Source of the DNA: Thermoplasmata archaeon
Lineage (GTDB): Archaea > Thermoplasmatota > Thermoplasmata > Lutacidiplasmatales > UBA184
Length of the DNA: 50,665 nucleotides
Direction: 5' to 3'
Assembly: GCA_022749935.1 (NCBI GenBank)
Contig: JAKIWQ010000009.1
Coordinates: forward strand, 1 to 50,665
Each line of letters begins with the position of its first letter. Position 1 is the stretch's first letter. Position numbers and translations under genes: made by a program. This document shows positions 49,685 through 50,665 of this stretch, in pieces. The notes below the pieces were generated by a model. It worked only from the letters and a program-made list of their open reading frames with translations, was not told where the DNA came from and did not search any database.

Positions 49685-50341
49685 CTAAACTGCTCTTCGG
49701 TTTGAGGTCGCCGCTGAAACGACCCAGCCCTCGATTACCTTTGCCCGGACCTTGATTCTATGGTCTCGTGGGCATGAAGCAATCGCGTTGAAAAAGTTTT
49801 CCGGCCCCGGTTCCCACGACAGCTGAACGTCTTGGAATTCGAGTTGGCTCCGCTCCAGCGGGTAGAAGGCTTTGAACACAGATTCCTTACAGCAGAACGC
49901 CAACAAGACCCCCTCACCCGGCGGTGTGCCCGGCGGGAGACCCTCGGGGGCGATACTAGCCTGCATCGAGGTCAATTCGCGACCGCCCGTTCGCTCAAGG
50001 TCAACTCCAAGGGAAGAAATAGTTCGAACAGGAGCCAATGCTCCGAGGACGACGGTGCCCTTGTGAGTTAGACTTCCTGCATAATCTAACGGCCAATAGC
50101 GTTGCCCGTCAGGGGCCCGACCGATATCCCTCTGGTCTTCCAGTCCCGCAAGTTGCATTAGTGTGCGCAAGCAGGCGGAAGTCGCTTCATCTCGGACGGT
50201 CCGCATGAACCTGGCTCGATCCTTTCGAGCGATCTGACTAGGGGGAGGGAGCCAGGCTTCGAACGACCCACCCGCCACGGCTGCCTCGGGCAGAAGGTGC
50301 CGGAGAGTCGTCAATGTCGGGTGGCCCGAGTTGAGGTCCAC
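49685..50341 (-). CDS. 4'-Phosphopantetheinyl transferase, EntD/Sfp type
   Basis: 218 aa. Transfers phosphopantetheine from CoA to a Ser of a carrier protein. Motifs: GRAPDGQRYWP (74-84), YAGSLTHKG (87-95), LGVDLERTG (111-119; Asp 114 and Glu 116 bind Mg) and FCCKESVFKAFYP (149-161). Length fits the EntD branch. Carrier-protein pathways of the bacterial type are uncommon in archaea, so this gene implies a dedicated partner, most simply the DS-containing protein encoded 117 bp downstream. GTG start at 50341; it has no clear ribosome binding site. It is on the same strand as the five-gene operon but with that operon's promoter in between. Confidence 0.87.
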   Translation of the reverse strand: MDLNSGHPTLTTLRHLLPEAAVAGGSFEAWLPPPSQIARKDRARFMRTVRDEATSACLRTLMQLAGLEDQRDIGRAPDGQRYWPLDYAGSLTHKGTVVLGALAPVRTISSLGVDLERTGGRELTSMQASIAPEGLPPGTPPGEGVLLAFCCKESVFKAFYPLERSQLEFQDVQLSWEPGPENFFNAIASCPRDHRIKVRAKVIEGWVVSAATSNRRAV

Positions 50342-50564
50342 AACCCGACCAAACGATGAGAAGGCTTACCCTTGTTCCTCCCCGACGATCATCGCACAAC
50401 CACACGTTCTCGCTCGAAACCTCTTAGAAGTGTTGAAACTCTCTTTGGAGCTTCGCAAGACCCTCTGCGTCAACCGAAAATCGAGGGAATTCGTTGCAGG
50501 CTCGTTTCTCCTGCGGCGGGCCAAGATTGGGTCGACAATCCATGGATCACGCCCAATCCGAGAT

Positions 50565-50665
50565 TCAGGCATCATCCACGTACTCGGGCCTTACCGAGGT
50601 CTTGCACCGCCTCACTTCCGCGATTGTTCTCGCCCGGGACCGCCGCCCAGCCTCCTCGATTGCCC
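50565..50665 (-). CDS. Possible C-terminal end of a protein cut by the window edge
   Basis: A 32-codon frame open to the right edge and ending in TGA: EEAGRRSRARTIAEVRRC then KTSVRPEYVDDA. Charged and helical, like many protein C-termini; the family is not recognisable. The 223 bp between this stop and the transferase hold no supportable gene. Confidence 0.3.
   Translation of the reverse strand, partial: AIEEAGRRSRARTIAEVRRCKTSVRPEYVDDA

Larger units (their letters stand above)
40296..50665. mobile_element. Integrative island at tRNA-Gly, right end outside window
   Basis: Starts at the tRNA-Gly 3' end with a tyrosine integrase. From about 40,400 on, A/T content and codon use differ visibly from the GC-rich genes to the left. 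Cargo: a small membrane protein, a three-gene nucleotide-enzyme operon, a five-gene protease/carrier/ThyA-like operon and a phosphopantetheinyl transferase. No replication or conjugation gene is seen, but the element continues past the window. Confidence 0.75.

Noticed and set aside
1-50665. CRISPR array
   Set aside because: No regularly spaced repeats of 24-40 bp were seen. The only tandem repeats are the short decamers at 40218-40247.

Overview
The window looks archaeal and most like a high-GC member of the Thermoplasmata or a close relative. The signs are a fibrillarin-type flpA, ribosomal protein eS1 (Rps3ae), a CAT-anticodon tRNA with an intron at the archaeal 37/38 site, archaellum-type FlaI/FlaJ proteins, and many genes that start within about 23-33 nt of a TATA-like element with no Shine-Dalgarno site (leaderless transcripts). 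A sedolisin and a thermopsin-like protein, plus a protein with the fold of a third acid-peptidase family (eqolisin), suggest an acidic habitat. The genus cannot be settled from the sequence alone.

Region 1 (1-16,080) is ordinary chromosome: flpA and a RidA gene, a DUF885 metalloprotein, an SRPBCC-methyltransferase fusion, a sulfate-assimilation operon (cysH-sat-cysC, reading leftward), a decayed methyltransferase fragment, a heme-oxygenase-fold protein coupled to a TA0938-like zinc protein, a phytoene-desaturase-like flavoprotein, a class III adenylate cyclase-TolB-TPR protein with all canonical catalytic residues, a sedolisin and a double winged-helix Lrp-type regulator.

Region 2 (16,082-22,544) is flanked by exact 17-bp direct repeats. 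One copy is the 3' end of the intron-containing tRNA-Met(CAT). The interval holds a MalT-like ATPase/TPR protein, an unknown 208-aa protein, two small Cys-motif paralogues and a secreted tandem eqolisin-fold protein. It looks like an old integrated element without an integrase.

Region 3 (22,530-40,295) is chromosome again: tRNA-Met and rps3ae, a 1612-aa membrane-anchored thermopsin/beta-helix surface protein, a MoxR/ChlI ATPase with its VWA partner, an orphan DNA methyltransferase, a pilus-type operon in the order pilin-ATPase-FlaJ-FlaJ-ATPase, and a double ACT-domain protein.

Region 4 (40,296 to the right edge) is an integrative island with visibly more A/T. It begins at an intact tRNA-Gly(CCC) followed by a tyrosine integrase. 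Its cargo is the most interesting part of the window. A rightward operon encodes a Dcd/dUTPase-fold protein with a membrane tail, a protein resembling the helical domain of 5-hmdU DNA kinase, and a ThyA-family enzyme. A convergent, fully overlapping five-gene operon encodes an acyl-carrier-like protein, an XRE regulator, an M78 (ImmA/IrrE) metallopeptidase fused to a chagasin-type cysteine-peptidase inhibitor, a bare papain-fold peptidase, and a second, divergent ThyA-fold protein. A 4'-phosphopantetheinyl transferase lies just upstream. The five-gene operon has a TATA box and a perfect 17-bp palindrome over its predicted transcription start. My reading, which is inference, is a stress- or invader-responsive pyrimidine-nucleotide or base-modification system held in check by a protease-inhibitor switch.
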